Assembly: GCF_014697415.1 (NCBI RefSeq)
Contig: NZ_JACJRT010000007.1
Span: forward strand, 186,001-250,000
DNA length: 64,000 bases
DNA from: Cyanobium sp. FACHB-13342
GTDB lineage: Bacteria > Cyanobacteriota > Cyanobacteriia > PCC-6307 > Cyanobiaceae
Reading direction: 5' to 3'
Within the stretch, counting starts at the first letter, position 1. Every line of letters starts with the position of its first letter. The position numbers and the translations under genes were made by a program. Below the pieces are notes generated by a model. The model saw only the letters and a list, made by a program, of their open reading frames with translations. It made no database searches and had not been told where the DNA came from. Shown piece after piece: positions 1 to 7,889 of the stretch.

Positions 1-795
1 ACGCCACTGCCACCACAGGGCCGCCAGGCCAAGGCCCATTGCCAGGAAAGCCCCATCACCACGACTGAGCACAAATTGGGCACAGCAGAGCACCGGTACC
101 GCCCAACAGATCCCCCACCAGAACCTGCGTCGATACCGGATCAGGCCCTGCTGCAATTGCTGGAGCAATGGGATGAATGTCCAGAGCAGTAGCACGCTGA
201 TCTGATTGGCCCAGCGGGAATTGAGATAGAGATAGGGAACCTCAAGCAACTCGCGGCCCCCCGGAGCCAGTCGACGCAGCCAGACGTAGGGCTGCAGTTC
301 AAAGGCCCGCATCACCAGCCAGAGGCCCACATCAATCCCAACGAGGGCTACAGCCAAGAGGGCCAGGAGTCGAAAACCCTCATCCGTGCGCTGTCGCCAA
401 GCCTCCACGAGCAATGGCATCAGCCCGAACTGCAACAACACCAATCCCAGAAAACCTAGGGAAATCCAGGGAATGGGGCCCAACAAACTGGCCACCACCG
501 TGACCAGCGAAAACCCCAGCAGCCCCAGTCCATACCAACCTGAGGCGACTGGCCGACCCAACCAGGAGGCTGCCTGAGGCCGATAACACCAGGCCAGCAT
601 CCCAAGGGCCAGCCCAACCTCCACAAGCCGATGGATCTGAAACTTGCCAATTGGATTGCCGACGCCGATCGAGGCAACGGCCCCAATCAACAGCAAAGCC
701 AGATACCAGCGCAATGGACTCTCAAACAAACCTGGAAGTCGTTGGAGAGAAGAGCGATTTAGCCATGGGCGGTGCAGCGATGCAGGTGCCGTCAC
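1..795 (-). CDS. Multi-pass membrane protein, 3' end outside window
   Basis: An open frame reads leftward from a GTG at 795 to the window edge without a stop (265 codons). An in-frame TGA just upstream limits how far the start can move. After about 25 polar residues the protein is a series of hydrophobic segments, for example LRWYLALLLIGAVASIGVG, YGLGLLGFSLVTVVASLLG and LLALLAVALVGIDVGLWLV, with basic loops such as IRYRRRF. This shows an integral inner-membrane protein with at least five or six spans. I do not recognise the family, and the missing C-terminus prevents a call. Confidence 0.6.
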   Translation of the reverse strand, partial: MTAPASLHRPWLNRSSLQRLPGLFESPLRWYLALLLIGAVASIGVGNPIGKFQIHRLVEVGLALGMLAWCYRPQAASWLGRPVASGWYGLGLLGFSLVTVVASLLGPIPWISLGFLGLVLLQFGLMPLLVEAWRQRTDEGFRLLALLAVALVGIDVGLWLVMRAFELQPYVWLRRLAPGGRELLEVPYLYLNSRWANQISVLLLWTFIPLLQQLQQGLIRYRRRFWWGICWAVPVLCCAQFVLSRGDGAFLAMGLGLAALWWQWR

Positions 796-873
796 GCTGC
801 GCAGTCAAGGAGTCTTGAAGGTAGCCAGAACAACCGACATCACCACCCCACTCACACAAAAATGCCCGCGCCG

Positions 874-1809
874 TTACACTCCAAAACCCGGATCAATCGT
901 GGCCAGCGCTGCCGCTGCCTTGGTGCACAGCTCGGCATGGGACAGGCCATGGCTGGCGATTAGGCAGCCGGCCTGGCGGATGTCGCCGGTGTTGTAGCTG
1001 AGCGGTCGCCCATCGGCATGGCTGAAGGCGCCGCCGGCGGCCCGCAGCACCGCCTCGGGGGCAGCCATGTCCCAATCCTTGGGAGCGCTCTTGCCGGAGA
1101 GGGAGATGTAGAAATCGGTGTCGCCGCGCAGGATCGTGGCCACCTTGCCGCCCACGCTGCCGATCGCCTTGGTGTCGCCCAGGGCCAGGGCCGCGAGAAG
1201 CTGCTCCAGCCGCTGATCGCGGTGGTTGCGGCTGGCCACCAGCACCAGCTCGCCGAACGCCCGCCGGCCGCTGAAGCGCACCGGACTGCGGGCCCCGGCG
1301 CGGTTTTCGCACCAGGCCTCGCCGCTGGCCCCGTTAAGGGAGGGCATCACCCCCAGCCACAGCTCCTCCAGCTCCGGCAGCAGCACCACCCCCAGCACCG
1401 GTGTGCCGCCGTGCACGAGCGCCAGATGCACGGCGTACTCGCCGGTGCCCTGCAGGAAGTCTTTGGTGCCATCGAGGGGGTCAAGGATCCACAGCCACTC
1501 GGCGTCCAGGGGCTGGCCATCGATGAGCTGCTCCTTGGCGGTCTCCTCGCTCAGCACGGTCCAATCGGCAGCGGGGAACGCCGCGGCCAGCCCCTCCAGC
1601 AACCAGCGGTTCACCGCCAGATCGGCCGCGCTCACGGGGCCCTCGCCGCCCTCATCCACACGCAGTGCCCGGGGAAAGCCGTAGGGGGGCTGCTCGCCGC
1701 GGCCGTAGGCCAGCAGGATGTCGGCCGCCCCCCAGCTGAGCCGGCGCAGCTCCGCCAGCAGCCCCTCCAGCGCAATGCCCGAGGGCAGGGGGAGGGCAGC
1801 CGGCATCAT
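874..1809 (-). CDS. cysQ: 3'(2'),5'-bisphosphate nucleotidase, CysQ/inositol monophosphatase family
   Basis: The 311-residue protein has the Mg-dependent phosphatase signatures of the family: SEETAKE (about residues 88-94), the metal-site motif WILDPLDGTKDF (about 106-117) and the late motif KDWDMAAPEAVL (about 243-254). CysQ enzymes hydrolyse PAP (3'-phosphoadenosine 5'-phosphate) to AMP in the cytoplasm and so prevent toxic build-up during sulfate assimilation. The length is normal. It is divergent from rsmI with 56 bp between starts, so the promoters must be compact or overlapping. A second ATG one codon in is equally possible as start. An inositol-phosphatase activity cannot be excluded from sequence alone. 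Confidence 0.85.
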   Translation of the reverse strand: MMPAALPLPSGIALEGLLAELRRLSWGAADILLAYGRGEQPPYGFPRALRVDEGGEGPVSAADLAVNRWLLEGLAAAFPAADWTVLSEETAKEQLIDGQPLDAEWLWILDPLDGTKDFLQGTGEYAVHLALVHGGTPVLGVVLLPELEELWLGVMPSLNGASGEAWCENRAGARSPVRFSGRRAFGELVLVASRNHRDQRLEQLLAALALGDTKAIGSVGGKVATILRGDTDFYISLSGKSAPKDWDMAAPEAVLRAAGGAFSHADGRPLSYNTGDIRQAGCLIASHGLSHAELCTKAAAALATIDPGFGV

Positions 1810-1865
1810 GGTGGGGCAGGGATCAGCATTGTGCAGGAGCCCGCACCCAAGCCCACGCCCCCGCC

Positions 1866-2744
1866 GTGCAAGCCCCCGAACCCGCCCCCGGCGTGCTCTA
1901 TCTGGTGGGCACCCCCATCGGCAACCTGGCCGACCTCTCGCCCCGCGCCCGCCAGGTGCTCGCCGGCGTCAGCCGCATCGCCTGCGAAGACACGCGCCGC
2001 AGTGGTTTGCTGCTGCACCAGCTGGGCCTGCGCCAGAAGGAGCAGGGGCCCCGGCTGGTGAGCTTCCATGCCCACAACCAGACCGCCCGCATCCCCGAAC
2101 TGCTGGCTGCCCTGGCCGCCGGTGAGGCCCTGGCGGTGATCAGCGATGCGGGCCTGCCGGGCATTTCCGATCCCGGCGAGGCGCTGGTGGCGGCCGCCCG
2201 CGATGCAGGCGTGGCGGTGATCTGCGTGCCCGGCCCCAGCGCCGTCACCACCGCCCTGGTGAGCAGCGGCCTGCCCAGCGGCCGCTTCTGCTTTGAGGGC
2301 TTTCTGCCGCCCAAGGCCACCCAGCGCCGCCAGCGCCTGCAGGAGCTGGCCGCCGAGCCCCGCACCGTTGTGTTGTTTGAGGCGCCGCACCGGCTGCAGG
2401 ATCTGCTCGTGGACCTACTGGCGGTGCTGGGGGATCGGCCCCTGCGGGTGGCCCGCGAACTCACCAAGCGGCACGAAGAGCAGGTAGGCCCCACGGTGGC
2501 CGCAGCCCTGGAGCACTTCCGCCGCACGCCGCCCCAGGGGGAGTGCACCCTGGTGCTGGGGGGCGCCACGCCGCCACCGCCGCCAAGCTGGGATGCCGCT
2601 AGCCTCATGGCCGAACTTCAGGCCCTGCAGGCCGCGGGCCACAGCAGCAACGCCGCCGCCAAGGTGCTGGCCGAACGCACCGGCCACAGCAAGCGGGAGC
2701 TCTACGCCCTGCTGCACCAGCACGCCCTGCAGCCCGACAGCTGA
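1866..2744 (+). CDS. rsmI: 16S rRNA (cytidine1402-2'-O)-methyltransferase RsmI
   Basis: The 292-residue protein begins with the SAM-dependent tetrapyrrole-methylase fold signature LYLVGTPIGNLADLSPRA (about residues 11-28). It continues with CEDTRRSGLLL and the hallmark SDAGLPGISDPGE (about 92-104). RsmI 2'-O-methylates C1402 in the decoding centre of 16S rRNA. A C-terminal helical region (AELQALQAAGHSSNAAAKVLA and on) matches the usual RsmI tail. The start is a GTG, chosen because it lies just before the conserved strand. It is divergent from the CysQ-like gene. Confidence 0.93.
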   Translation: MQAPEPAPGVLYLVGTPIGNLADLSPRARQVLAGVSRIACEDTRRSGLLLHQLGLRQKEQGPRLVSFHAHNQTARIPELLAALAAGEALAVISDAGLPGISDPGEALVAAARDAGVAVICVPGPSAVTTALVSSGLPSGRFCFEGFLPPKATQRRQRLQELAAEPRTVVLFEAPHRLQDLLVDLLAVLGDRPLRVARELTKRHEEQVGPTVAAALEHFRRTPPQGECTLVLGGATPPPPPSWDAASLMAELQALQAAGHSSNAAAKVLAERTGHSKRELYALLHQHALQPDS

Positions 2745-2782
2745 AGCGGCAGACTGCCGCCAGCAGCTGCCCCATTGGCCCG

Positions 2783-3025
2783 ATGTTTGTGCGCGCGCGC
2801 CTGCTGATGGCCAGCCTGATGGGCGGCAGCCTGCTGCTGGCGATCCTCTGCCTGGGCGCCCAGAACCTCGACCAACGCCCCAGCCTCAACCTGGGCTTCA
2901 GCCGCACCGCTCCCTTGCCGGCTGGGTTTTTGGTGGGGGTGGCCCTGGTGATCGGCGTGATCAGCGGCGGCTGCAGCGCGGCGCTGCTGGCCCCCCGCAA
3001 CGCTCAGCTGCCAGGCAGGGAGTAG
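2783..3025 (+). CDS. Small two-TM membrane protein
   Basis: The 80-residue protein has two clear membrane segments, LLMASLMGGSLLLAILCLG (about 7-25) and FLVGVALVIGVISGGCSAAL (about 49-68). A short loop and a polar tail complete it. The architecture resembles the LapA/DUF1049 type of small inner-membrane protein, but I cannot show this by motif. It follows rsmI by 38 bp on the same strand and may be co-transcribed. Its last 22 bases overlap the end of the convergent gene that follows. Confidence 0.55.
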   Translation: MFVRARLLMASLMGGSLLLAILCLGAQNLDQRPSLNLGFSRTAPLPAGFLVGVALVIGVISGGCSAALLAPRNAQLPGRE

Positions 3026-3717
3026 AGGCTGCCCTCAATCACCACCCGGCTGATGCCCTGGGCGATCAGGTAAGGGGCGGTGCGCTCCAGCACCCGGGTG
3101 TCGGGCACCTTGATCACCCGCTGGGAACGGCCGCAGTGGCGCTTGGCCTGGCGCGGATTGGCAAACACCAGCAAGGCCTGACGCTCCTCCTCGCCATCAG
3201 GAAGCTGCCCCAATTCCGGGAATTCCTTGAGCGGCTTGGCCTGGAGCTCCACGGTCTTGTCGACCAGCATGTAAACGCTGGCCGGCAGGGGCGCCTGCGC
3301 TAGGGGAAGGCACTGGGCTGGCTCGCCCGCGTGGGTTCCCAGCAGCACCGGCACCTCCACGAATTGATCGGCGGAGTCGTCGTCGCTGAAGTCGTCACTG
3401 AAGTCGTCGCCGAAATCGTCGGCATCGTCGATCGCCAGCACCGAGGCGTCTTCCGCGGTGGCGGAATTGGCTGGGTTGAGGGAAACGTCTCCGGTGGCGG
3501 AGTCTTTGGGCTCAGCGGTGTATTCAGGCTTGGTGGGGCGACCGCGCTGCTGTTTGAGCTGTTCATATTCGGCCGGATCCAGGGCTGCCTTGGCCACCCG
3601 GCTCACCGTGCCGGCCGTGCAGCCATACACCTCCGCCAACTCGGCACTGCCCTCACCGGCACGAAAGCGCGCCACGATCTCGCTTTTCTGGCTGTCGGTG
3701 AGCCGGGTGGCAGCCAT
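3004..3717 (-). CDS. Helix-turn-helix protein with acidic linker
   Basis: The 237-residue protein starts with a helix-turn-helix-like domain: TDSQKSEIVARFRAGEGSAE then LAEVYGCTAGTVSRVAKAAL, about residues 7-46. A basic patch (QQRGRPTKPE) follows, then a long acidic, low-complexity linker rich in Asp and Ser (about 100-125). A folded C-terminal region of about 100 residues completes it. The HTH resembles transposase or homeodomain-like DNA-binding helices, so a sequence-specific regulator is likely. Its target is unknown. The gene is convergent with the small membrane protein before it. Confidence 0.6.
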   Translation of the reverse strand: MAATRLTDSQKSEIVARFRAGEGSAELAEVYGCTAGTVSRVAKAALDPAEYEQLKQQRGRPTKPEYTAEPKDSATGDVSLNPANSATAEDASVLAIDDADDFGDDFSDDFSDDDSADQFVEVPVLLGTHAGEPAQCLPLAQAPLPASVYMLVDKTVELQAKPLKEFPELGQLPDGEEERQALLVFANPRQAKRHCGRSQRVIKVPDTRVLERTAPYLIAQGISRVVIEGSLYSLPGS

Positions 3718-3762
3718 GGGACGAAACGTGCGCAGCAGACCACTCTAAGGGCGGCTTGGCAC

Positions 3763-4005
3763 TCAGGGAGTGGGCGGCTTGACGTTGGAACAGGTGGCGC
3801 GGTTGAACTTGGATGCGATGCGCTGGCTGCCTTCTTGGTAGATGGTCTGGGCCTTCTGGCGATCGCCAGCGGCCTGGGCCGCACTGATCTTGCTGGCAAA
3901 CCTGCCGCAAGCCTCTTCGAGGCTGACCGCCTGGGCCCCCAGAGGCGCTCCCAGGGCAAGCAGGGCCACACCAGCCAGCACCGAGGAAGAACGCACGACC
4001 CACAC
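3763..4005 (-). CDS. Small secreted or periplasmic protein
   Basis: The 80-residue protein has a signal peptide (residues about 1-26: basic start, hydrophobic SVLAGVALLALGAPLGAQA, AxA-type cleavage). A short mature helical domain has two cysteines (ACGRF and TCSNV) that could form a disulfide. I recognise no family. It lies next to tRNA-Arg and belongs to the chromosomal flank. Confidence 0.5.
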   Translation of the reverse strand: MWVVRSSSVLAGVALLALGAPLGAQAVSLEEACGRFASKISAAQAAGDRQKAQTIYQEGSQRIASKFNRATCSNVKPPTP

Positions 4006-4080
4006 ACCAGAAGGTTTCCACTCTGGCGGACGGCTGATTGAAAGGGGCGACTGGCCGCGTGCGCGATCATGAACACACGA

Positions 4081-4154
4081 GCTCCCTTAGCTCAGCTGGA
4101 TAGAGCAGCTGCCTTCTAAGCAGCCGGTCGATGGTTCGAATCCATCAGGGGGCG
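4081..4154 (+). tRNA. tRNA-Arg (anticodon UCU)
   Basis: The 74-nt cloverleaf is complete. Its acceptor stem pairs GCTCCCT with AGGGGGC (one T-G wobble) and ends in discriminator G. The D-arm is TAGCTCAGCTGGATAGAGCA. The anticodon stem GCTGC/GCAGC encloses loop CTTCTAA with anticodon TCT, and the T-arm contains GGTTCGAATCC. CCA is not encoded. It is the integration target: its 3' part is repeated exactly at 49355-49400. Confidence 0.97.
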
Positions 4155-4156
4155 TT
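4111..4156 (+). repeat. attL core (46-bp direct repeat, 3' part of tRNA-Arg)
   Basis: The repeat begins at GCCTTCTAAG, just before the anticodon, and ends two bases past the tRNA. It is identical to 49355-49400. The bases flanking the two copies differ on both sides, which fixes the repeat limits. Because the element supplies this sequence, the tRNA stays functional after integration. Confidence 0.93.
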
Positions 4157-4178
4157 TCAGTCAGGGCCTGCTTTCTCG

Positions 4179-4211
4179 GCCCAAAAGCCTTTCTGACACT
4201 GGCTTTTGGGC
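4179..4211 (+). terminator. Strong stem-loop just inside attL
   Basis: GCCCAAAAGCC (4179-4189) and GGCTTTTGGGC (4201-4211) form a perfect 11-bp stem with an 11-nt loop. It lies 25 bp after the tRNA and before the integrase. It may terminate the tRNA transcript, although no long T tract follows, or it may be a protein-binding site in the recombination region. Confidence 0.5.
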
Positions 4212-4249
4212 TGACAGGCTTTGCCGGCTTCTGCTCGCCCATGCCAGGC

Positions 4250-4283
4250 TGTGAGAAGGACCTTCTCACATACCTTCTCACAT
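4250..4283 (+). repeat. Left candidate integrase arm-type repeats
   Basis: TGTGAGAAGG (4250-4259) is the exact inverse of CCTTCTCACA (4261-4270), with one base between. A second direct copy, CCTTCTCACAT, starts 12 bp later at 4273. The same 12-bp-spaced CTTCTCACA pair occurs at 49272-49293 near the other end. Matching repeats at both ends of an integrated element are typical of arm-type integrase or excisionase sites. Confidence 0.55.
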
Positions 4284-5574
4284 GCCAGCGGTCCCGGAAT
4301 GGGATGTTCTGCTCCGCGGCGGCGTCCTGCGGGCCCTCGGCCAGAGGGGCTGCCGCAGTGGCTGGACGGTGTCGAATTTCAGGGGACGTGCCCGGCTTCA
4401 CATCACGGCTCGCGCCGGGGACGGGCAGCGCAAGCAGCTGCTCCTGCCATATCCCTGGGAGTCGGACCAACTCGAAGCCATCCGAGACGGCGTGGTGACG
4501 GTCTACGAGGCCTTCCAAAACGGGGCCCCTCTCGAGCTTTCCGTCGCCGAGCTGAGTACAGCGAAGGCTGAGGCTGAGGCCAGGCGCCAGGCAGAAGCCA
4601 TGGCCAGCCAGCCCTCAAACCTGCAGCAGAGCGTTCCATCTCCAGCAACAGCCAGCCGCCCTATCTCGATTGACTGGGCCGGCCTGATCCGCCGCTACCA
4701 GCAGCACAAGCTGCGCAGCGGTGAAATCAAGGAAACGACCTGGGAACGGCTTTACAAGCCGCGAATGGCGCTGGTCCTCAAGACAGCGAAAGGGCCACCG
4801 GCTGCCCGCGACGCAACCCAACTGCTGGAAGCGCAAGCTGATCTGTGGAGTCAGCGCCCTGGCTGTCGCACCAGAAGACTGCAAATCCAGTACACCGCTG
4901 CTTTGCTGCGTTGGGCGGCCAGCCAGAAGCTGCTTCCAGCCCAATGGGCTCCGCCGCCTGACCTCTCAACAATCATCGGCCGGTCACGGGAGAGCCGAGC
5001 GGTCACGACGCCAATCGCCGTGCCAGACATCCTGGCGATGGTGCAGGCCATCCCAGACCCGCGCTGGCGGTTTGCCTTTCAACTGCTCTGCGCCTTTGGT
5101 CTGCGACCCGAAGAGCTGCAGCATCTGCAGCTTCGCCAGGGGCGGCTCTGGTGCACGTATGAAAAGGTTGCCTCTCGCGGCAAAACCAAGCCCAGGCCCC
5201 TGCGGCTGCTGCCCTGTGACCAATGGGCCACGGAATGGCAGCTCCTCGAAACCTTTGATCCGGCAAAGCTCCCGCCCATGCGAGCTGGCTTCGGCTCGGA
5301 TTCCTTCAGTCGCTACCTGCTGCGGAGAGACCACTGGCAACACCTACGCCAGCAGTACGAAACCCAGGGAGAAAAATTGGTGCTCTATTCCTGCCGGCAC
5401 GGTTACGCCCACCGGGCCCACGTGATCTGTGACCTGCCGCCCAAGGTCGTCGCCGCCGCAATGGGTCACAGCGTTCAGACCCATTTGGCGGCCTACAGCC
5501 GCTGGTGTGGGGATGACGTGGTGGATGACGCCTTCAGCAAAGCGGCCCAACGGCTCAGTGGCATGACGCCCTGA
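4282..5574 (+). CDS. int: Tyrosine recombinase (integrase)
   Basis: The 430-residue protein has a C-terminal tyrosine-recombinase catalytic domain. Arg275 lies in FGLRPEELQ (box I). The box II region is LYSCRHGYAHRAH with Arg372, followed by AMGHS with His396 and the presumed nucleophile Tyr405 in HLAAYSRW. The usual first His of box II is a Tyr here. The N-terminal region to about residue 80 looks like an arm-binding domain, and the middle (about 125-215) like a core-binding domain. It would catalyse site-specific recombination between attP and the tRNA-Arg gene. The ATG overlaps the left arm-type repeat, so integrase binding could autoregulate expression. Confidence 0.9.
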   Translation: MPAVPEWDVLLRGGVLRALGQRGCRSGWTVSNFRGRARLHITARAGDGQRKQLLLPYPWESDQLEAIRDGVVTVYEAFQNGAPLELSVAELSTAKAEAEARRQAEAMASQPSNLQQSVPSPATASRPISIDWAGLIRRYQQHKLRSGEIKETTWERLYKPRMALVLKTAKGPPAARDATQLLEAQADLWSQRPGCRTRRLQIQYTAALLRWAASQKLLPAQWAPPPDLSTIIGRSRESRAVTTPIAVPDILAMVQAIPDPRWRFAFQLLCAFGLRPEELQHLQLRQGRLWCTYEKVASRGKTKPRPLRLLPCDQWATEWQLLETFDPAKLPPMRAGFGSDSFSRYLLRRDHWQHLRQQYETQGEKLVLYSCRHGYAHRAHVICDLPPKVVAAAMGHSVQTHLAAYSRWCGDDVVDDAFSKAAQRLSGMTP

Positions 5575-5592
5575 GCCTGCTGCTGTGCAGCG

Positions 5593-6498
5593 CTACTGCT
5601 CACCGGTTGGCTTGATGTAACCAGTGTCGATCAGAAAGGCCCGCAAGGCTTCCGGGAAAGAGCTGTAGACGATTTCCCGGCCCAGGCACTTGCCGTTGTC
5701 ATCCAGGTCGCCCTTGCACTCCTTCAACCCCCAGTCTGAGGAGTCGTAGCGCTGGGTCATGCGATCCCAGCCGTCATACAGCTCGCCCACCAGCGCCTTG
5801 TTGGCGACGTAACCGGCCAAAAACCCATTGGGTGATTCAGGGTTCTTCTGTTGGAACCATTCGGCCATGCGCTGCAGGTTGCGGCGATGAAGTGGTTTGA
5901 ACTCAGGCCGATGGGACACATCCACAAAGGCATCGCCCTGCAGCTGCCAGATGCGGGCAGGTGCGGTGCTGCAGGCGTAGCAGGCAAAGCGATAGAGGAA
6001 CCGGTTGTCGACATCGACGATCAGGAAGCGGCCATTCCGCAACGGGTCCTCTGCTGGTGAATCGCCCCCGTCGAAGGGCCCGAGTGTCACCTCACGCCAG
6101 CTCTGCCCGCTGCGATCGCTGGTGAGCACCTGGATCTGATTGCAGCAGTGCGCACCTCCGGTGAAGGAAGAGAGCAGAACTTCGGGGTAGGGGTTCTCCG
6201 GATCCATTTCTGCGATCTGGACCACCGCAGCTGGACTGCCACCCCATTTCTCAGCGCCAACGAGCCGACCGACCTCGTTGCCATTCACACGAACGACAGC
6301 CACCGGCTGAAGCACATTCGATCCGGACTCGTTGATCCGCCGCTGCTGCTGCGCGTTGACCTCCAAGGCGCCACTGCGTAACGAACCGCTCATGCGGTTG
6401 TTCTGGTAGTCCATCTTCAGGACCTGGGCGACAGCCGGACTGCCGCAGAGGGCCCCCACTCCGATCAGAACGGCAATGAAACGCGCTCGCAGAGACAC
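5593..6498 (-). CDS. Secreted protein of unknown function
   Basis: The 301-residue protein starts at GTG and has a clear signal peptide (ARFIAVLIGVGALCGSPAVA, cleavage near residue 25). The mature part has a beta-rich stretch with GGAHCCNQIQVL and FLYRFACYACSTAPARIW, then a C-terminal helical part. Two cysteine pairs (HCC, CYAC) suggest disulfides or metal contact in the periplasm. I do not recognise the family. It sits between the integrase and the early phage operon and is convergent with the integrase, so it behaves like an accessory cargo gene. Confidence 0.5.
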   Translation of the reverse strand: MSLRARFIAVLIGVGALCGSPAVAQVLKMDYQNNRMSGSLRSGALEVNAQQQRRINESGSNVLQPVAVVRVNGNEVGRLVGAEKWGGSPAAVVQIAEMDPENPYPEVLLSSFTGGAHCCNQIQVLTSDRSGQSWREVTLGPFDGGDSPAEDPLRNGRFLIVDVDNRFLYRFACYACSTAPARIWQLQGDAFVDVSHRPEFKPLHRRNLQRMAEWFQQKNPESPNGFLAGYVANKALVGELYDGWDRMTQRYDSSDWGLKECKGDLDDNGKCLGREIVYSSFPEALRAFLIDTGYIKPTGEQ

Positions 6499-6559
6499 CA
6501 GGCAATCGGCAGGCCGCTCTCACGAACCGTAGGAAGAGCGGCCGCGCCTGCAACCTCAC

Positions 6560-6796
6560 TCACTGCTTGAGATGGCGGCGGCTCCAGCCGGTGATCGAGG
6601 CCTCGATGTTCTCCCCATGCCACTGCAGGGGACCTTTGCCTTCGGTGCAGCCCCAGCGGCGGAAGTGCTTGCCGGGTTGCAGCACCCCGCGCAGCCGCAG
6701 CTGACGCAGGGTTTCGCGGCTGATACCAAGCAGCTCACAGGCCTGAGCTGTGCTGATCCAGACCCGCTGGCGGGTGGTCGTGACCTGGGTGTCCAT
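6560..6796 (-). CDS. Excisionase-like / MerR-type HTH DNA-binding protein
   Basis: The 78-residue protein carries a winged-helix excisionase/AlpA pattern: WISTAQACELLGISRETLRQ followed by LRLRGVLQPGKHFRRWG (residues about 13-49). The C-terminus is basic. It is the last gene of the leftward early operon; its ATG overlaps the KilA-N stop (TGATG). Its size, fold and location near the integrase make it the best candidate for the recombination directionality factor. A transcriptional regulator is the alternative. Confidence 0.6.
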   Translation of the reverse strand: MDTQVTTTRQRVWISTAQACELLGISRETLRQLRLRGVLQPGKHFRRWGCTEGKGPLQWHGENIEASITGWSRRHLKQ

Positions 6797-7602
6797 CAGG
6801 CCCTCGCCAGCTGCGCGCAGCAGCGCTGGAGCGTGTCGACCAACCAGCTGCGGCGGTAGCTCTTGACCTGGCGCGGGGCCCCGTCAACAAACTGTTGGCG
6901 ACACGGGGGTTCTTCGCCGAACTCCTCGCGGTAAGCCCTGGCCACGAGCTTGCCGGCGGCGCAGAACTGGCTGCGCGGCAGCGCTTGCTGGAACACCTCC
7001 AGCCAGGCATCTCCCAAGGTGAGCTCCTCGTCAGTCGGCGCACCGGGGAGCAACCCAGCACTGGCGGTCAGCACGTTGCTGCGGACGATGTCCTTGAACA
7101 GAAGCTGGTCGCGCTGATCCAGGCCGCCCAGCCGCTCGAACAGATTGATGCTCCGCTCCACCAGGGCAATCACGTCGGCTTCCCGGATCCGAGCTGGAGG
7201 GGTCTCGACGGGAGTCGGTTGGGCCTGCTGGACGCTCTCCAGGAACCAGCCATCCATCCACACCGCGAACGGCGCACTGATCCAGCGGGCCAGGTCGACA
7301 GCGACCTGGGGATGAACCCAGGTGCCGCCACCACCGGCGCCGCCTGAGCGGGACTCAACCAGGGCGTGGACGGAAATTCCGGCCACGCTCTCCAGCGCAT
7401 CCAGATAGTGCTGGCACCGGTCGGACTCGCGGTAGTCCTTCCAGCGTTTGCCATTGGCCTTGCACATGGCCGTGGCATTCACGTAGCCATCGCTGGTGCG
7501 CCGAGAGATCGGGGTGCCGTTCCAGGAACGGGAGACCAGAGCCTGCTGACTCATCAGAGCGACAGTTGTGGAGGGATGGGACGACGTTGTTGTGGTGTTC
7601 AT
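6796..7602 (-). CDS. KilA-N domain protein
   Basis: The 268-residue protein carries a KilA-N domain. After a Thr/Ser-rich start, the stretch from NGTPISRRTSDGYVNATAMC (about 24-43) through DYRESDRCQHYLDAL to TWVHPQVAVDLARWISAPF (about 94-112) gives the family pattern, including the VHPQVAVDLARW signature. KilA-N is a nucleic-acid-binding domain of many DNA phages. The C-terminal half is helical and unassigned. I chose the ATG at 7602 because the domain begins soon after and this ATG overlaps the upstream stop (ATGA). A longer frame to 7920 exists but is arginine- and glutamine-rich shadow sequence. Confidence 0.8.
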   Translation of the reverse strand: MNTTTTSSHPSTTVALMSQQALVSRSWNGTPISRRTSDGYVNATAMCKANGKRWKDYRESDRCQHYLDALESVAGISVHALVESRSGGAGGGGTWVHPQVAVDLARWISAPFAVWMDGWFLESVQQAQPTPVETPPARIREADVIALVERSINLFERLGGLDQRDQLLFKDIVRSNVLTASAGLLPGAPTDEELTLGDAWLEVFQQALPRSQFCAAGKLVARAYREEFGEEPPCRQQFVDGAPRQVKSYRRSWLVDTLQRCCAQLARA

Positions 7603-7889
7603 CGGTCTGAGGTCGGTGAAATGGGCTGGGCCCCACTGGCGGCGACGCCTGCTGCTGGGGGAAAAGGGCTGTTGGTGCTGACCGCTCGCAGCCGCGGCGG
7701 CACGGGGCCGGCGATCACCAGCAGCAGGGTGCTCAGCTGAAACAGCAGCCCCACCACCACCAGCAGTCGCAGAGCGGTGAGGCTGTTGACCGTGACGGCG
7801 ACGGTTGTGGGCCGGCGGGTGCGGCAGAACGCCGGAAGCTGGGGGCGGCGCCCAGCGCCGCCGTTGCTGACCAAGTGAGGAGCAGCCAT
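7599..7889 (-). CDS. Small single-TM protein in the early operon
   Basis: The 96-residue protein has one strong membrane segment, ALRLLVVVGLLFQLSTLLLV (about residues 39-58), flanked by a basic N-terminal part and a Pro/Ala-rich C-terminal part. Its start overlaps the SSB gene stop (TGATG) and its stop overlaps the KilA-N start (ATGA), so translation is coupled on both sides. That argues strongly for a real gene. A phage membrane protein made early could act in superinfection exclusion or membrane anchoring; this is inference only. Confidence 0.55.
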   Translation of the reverse strand: MAAPHLVSNGGAGRRPQLPAFCRTRRPTTVAVTVNSLTALRLLVVVGLLFQLSTLLLVIAGPVPPRLRAVSTNSPFPPAAGVAASGAQPISPTSDR

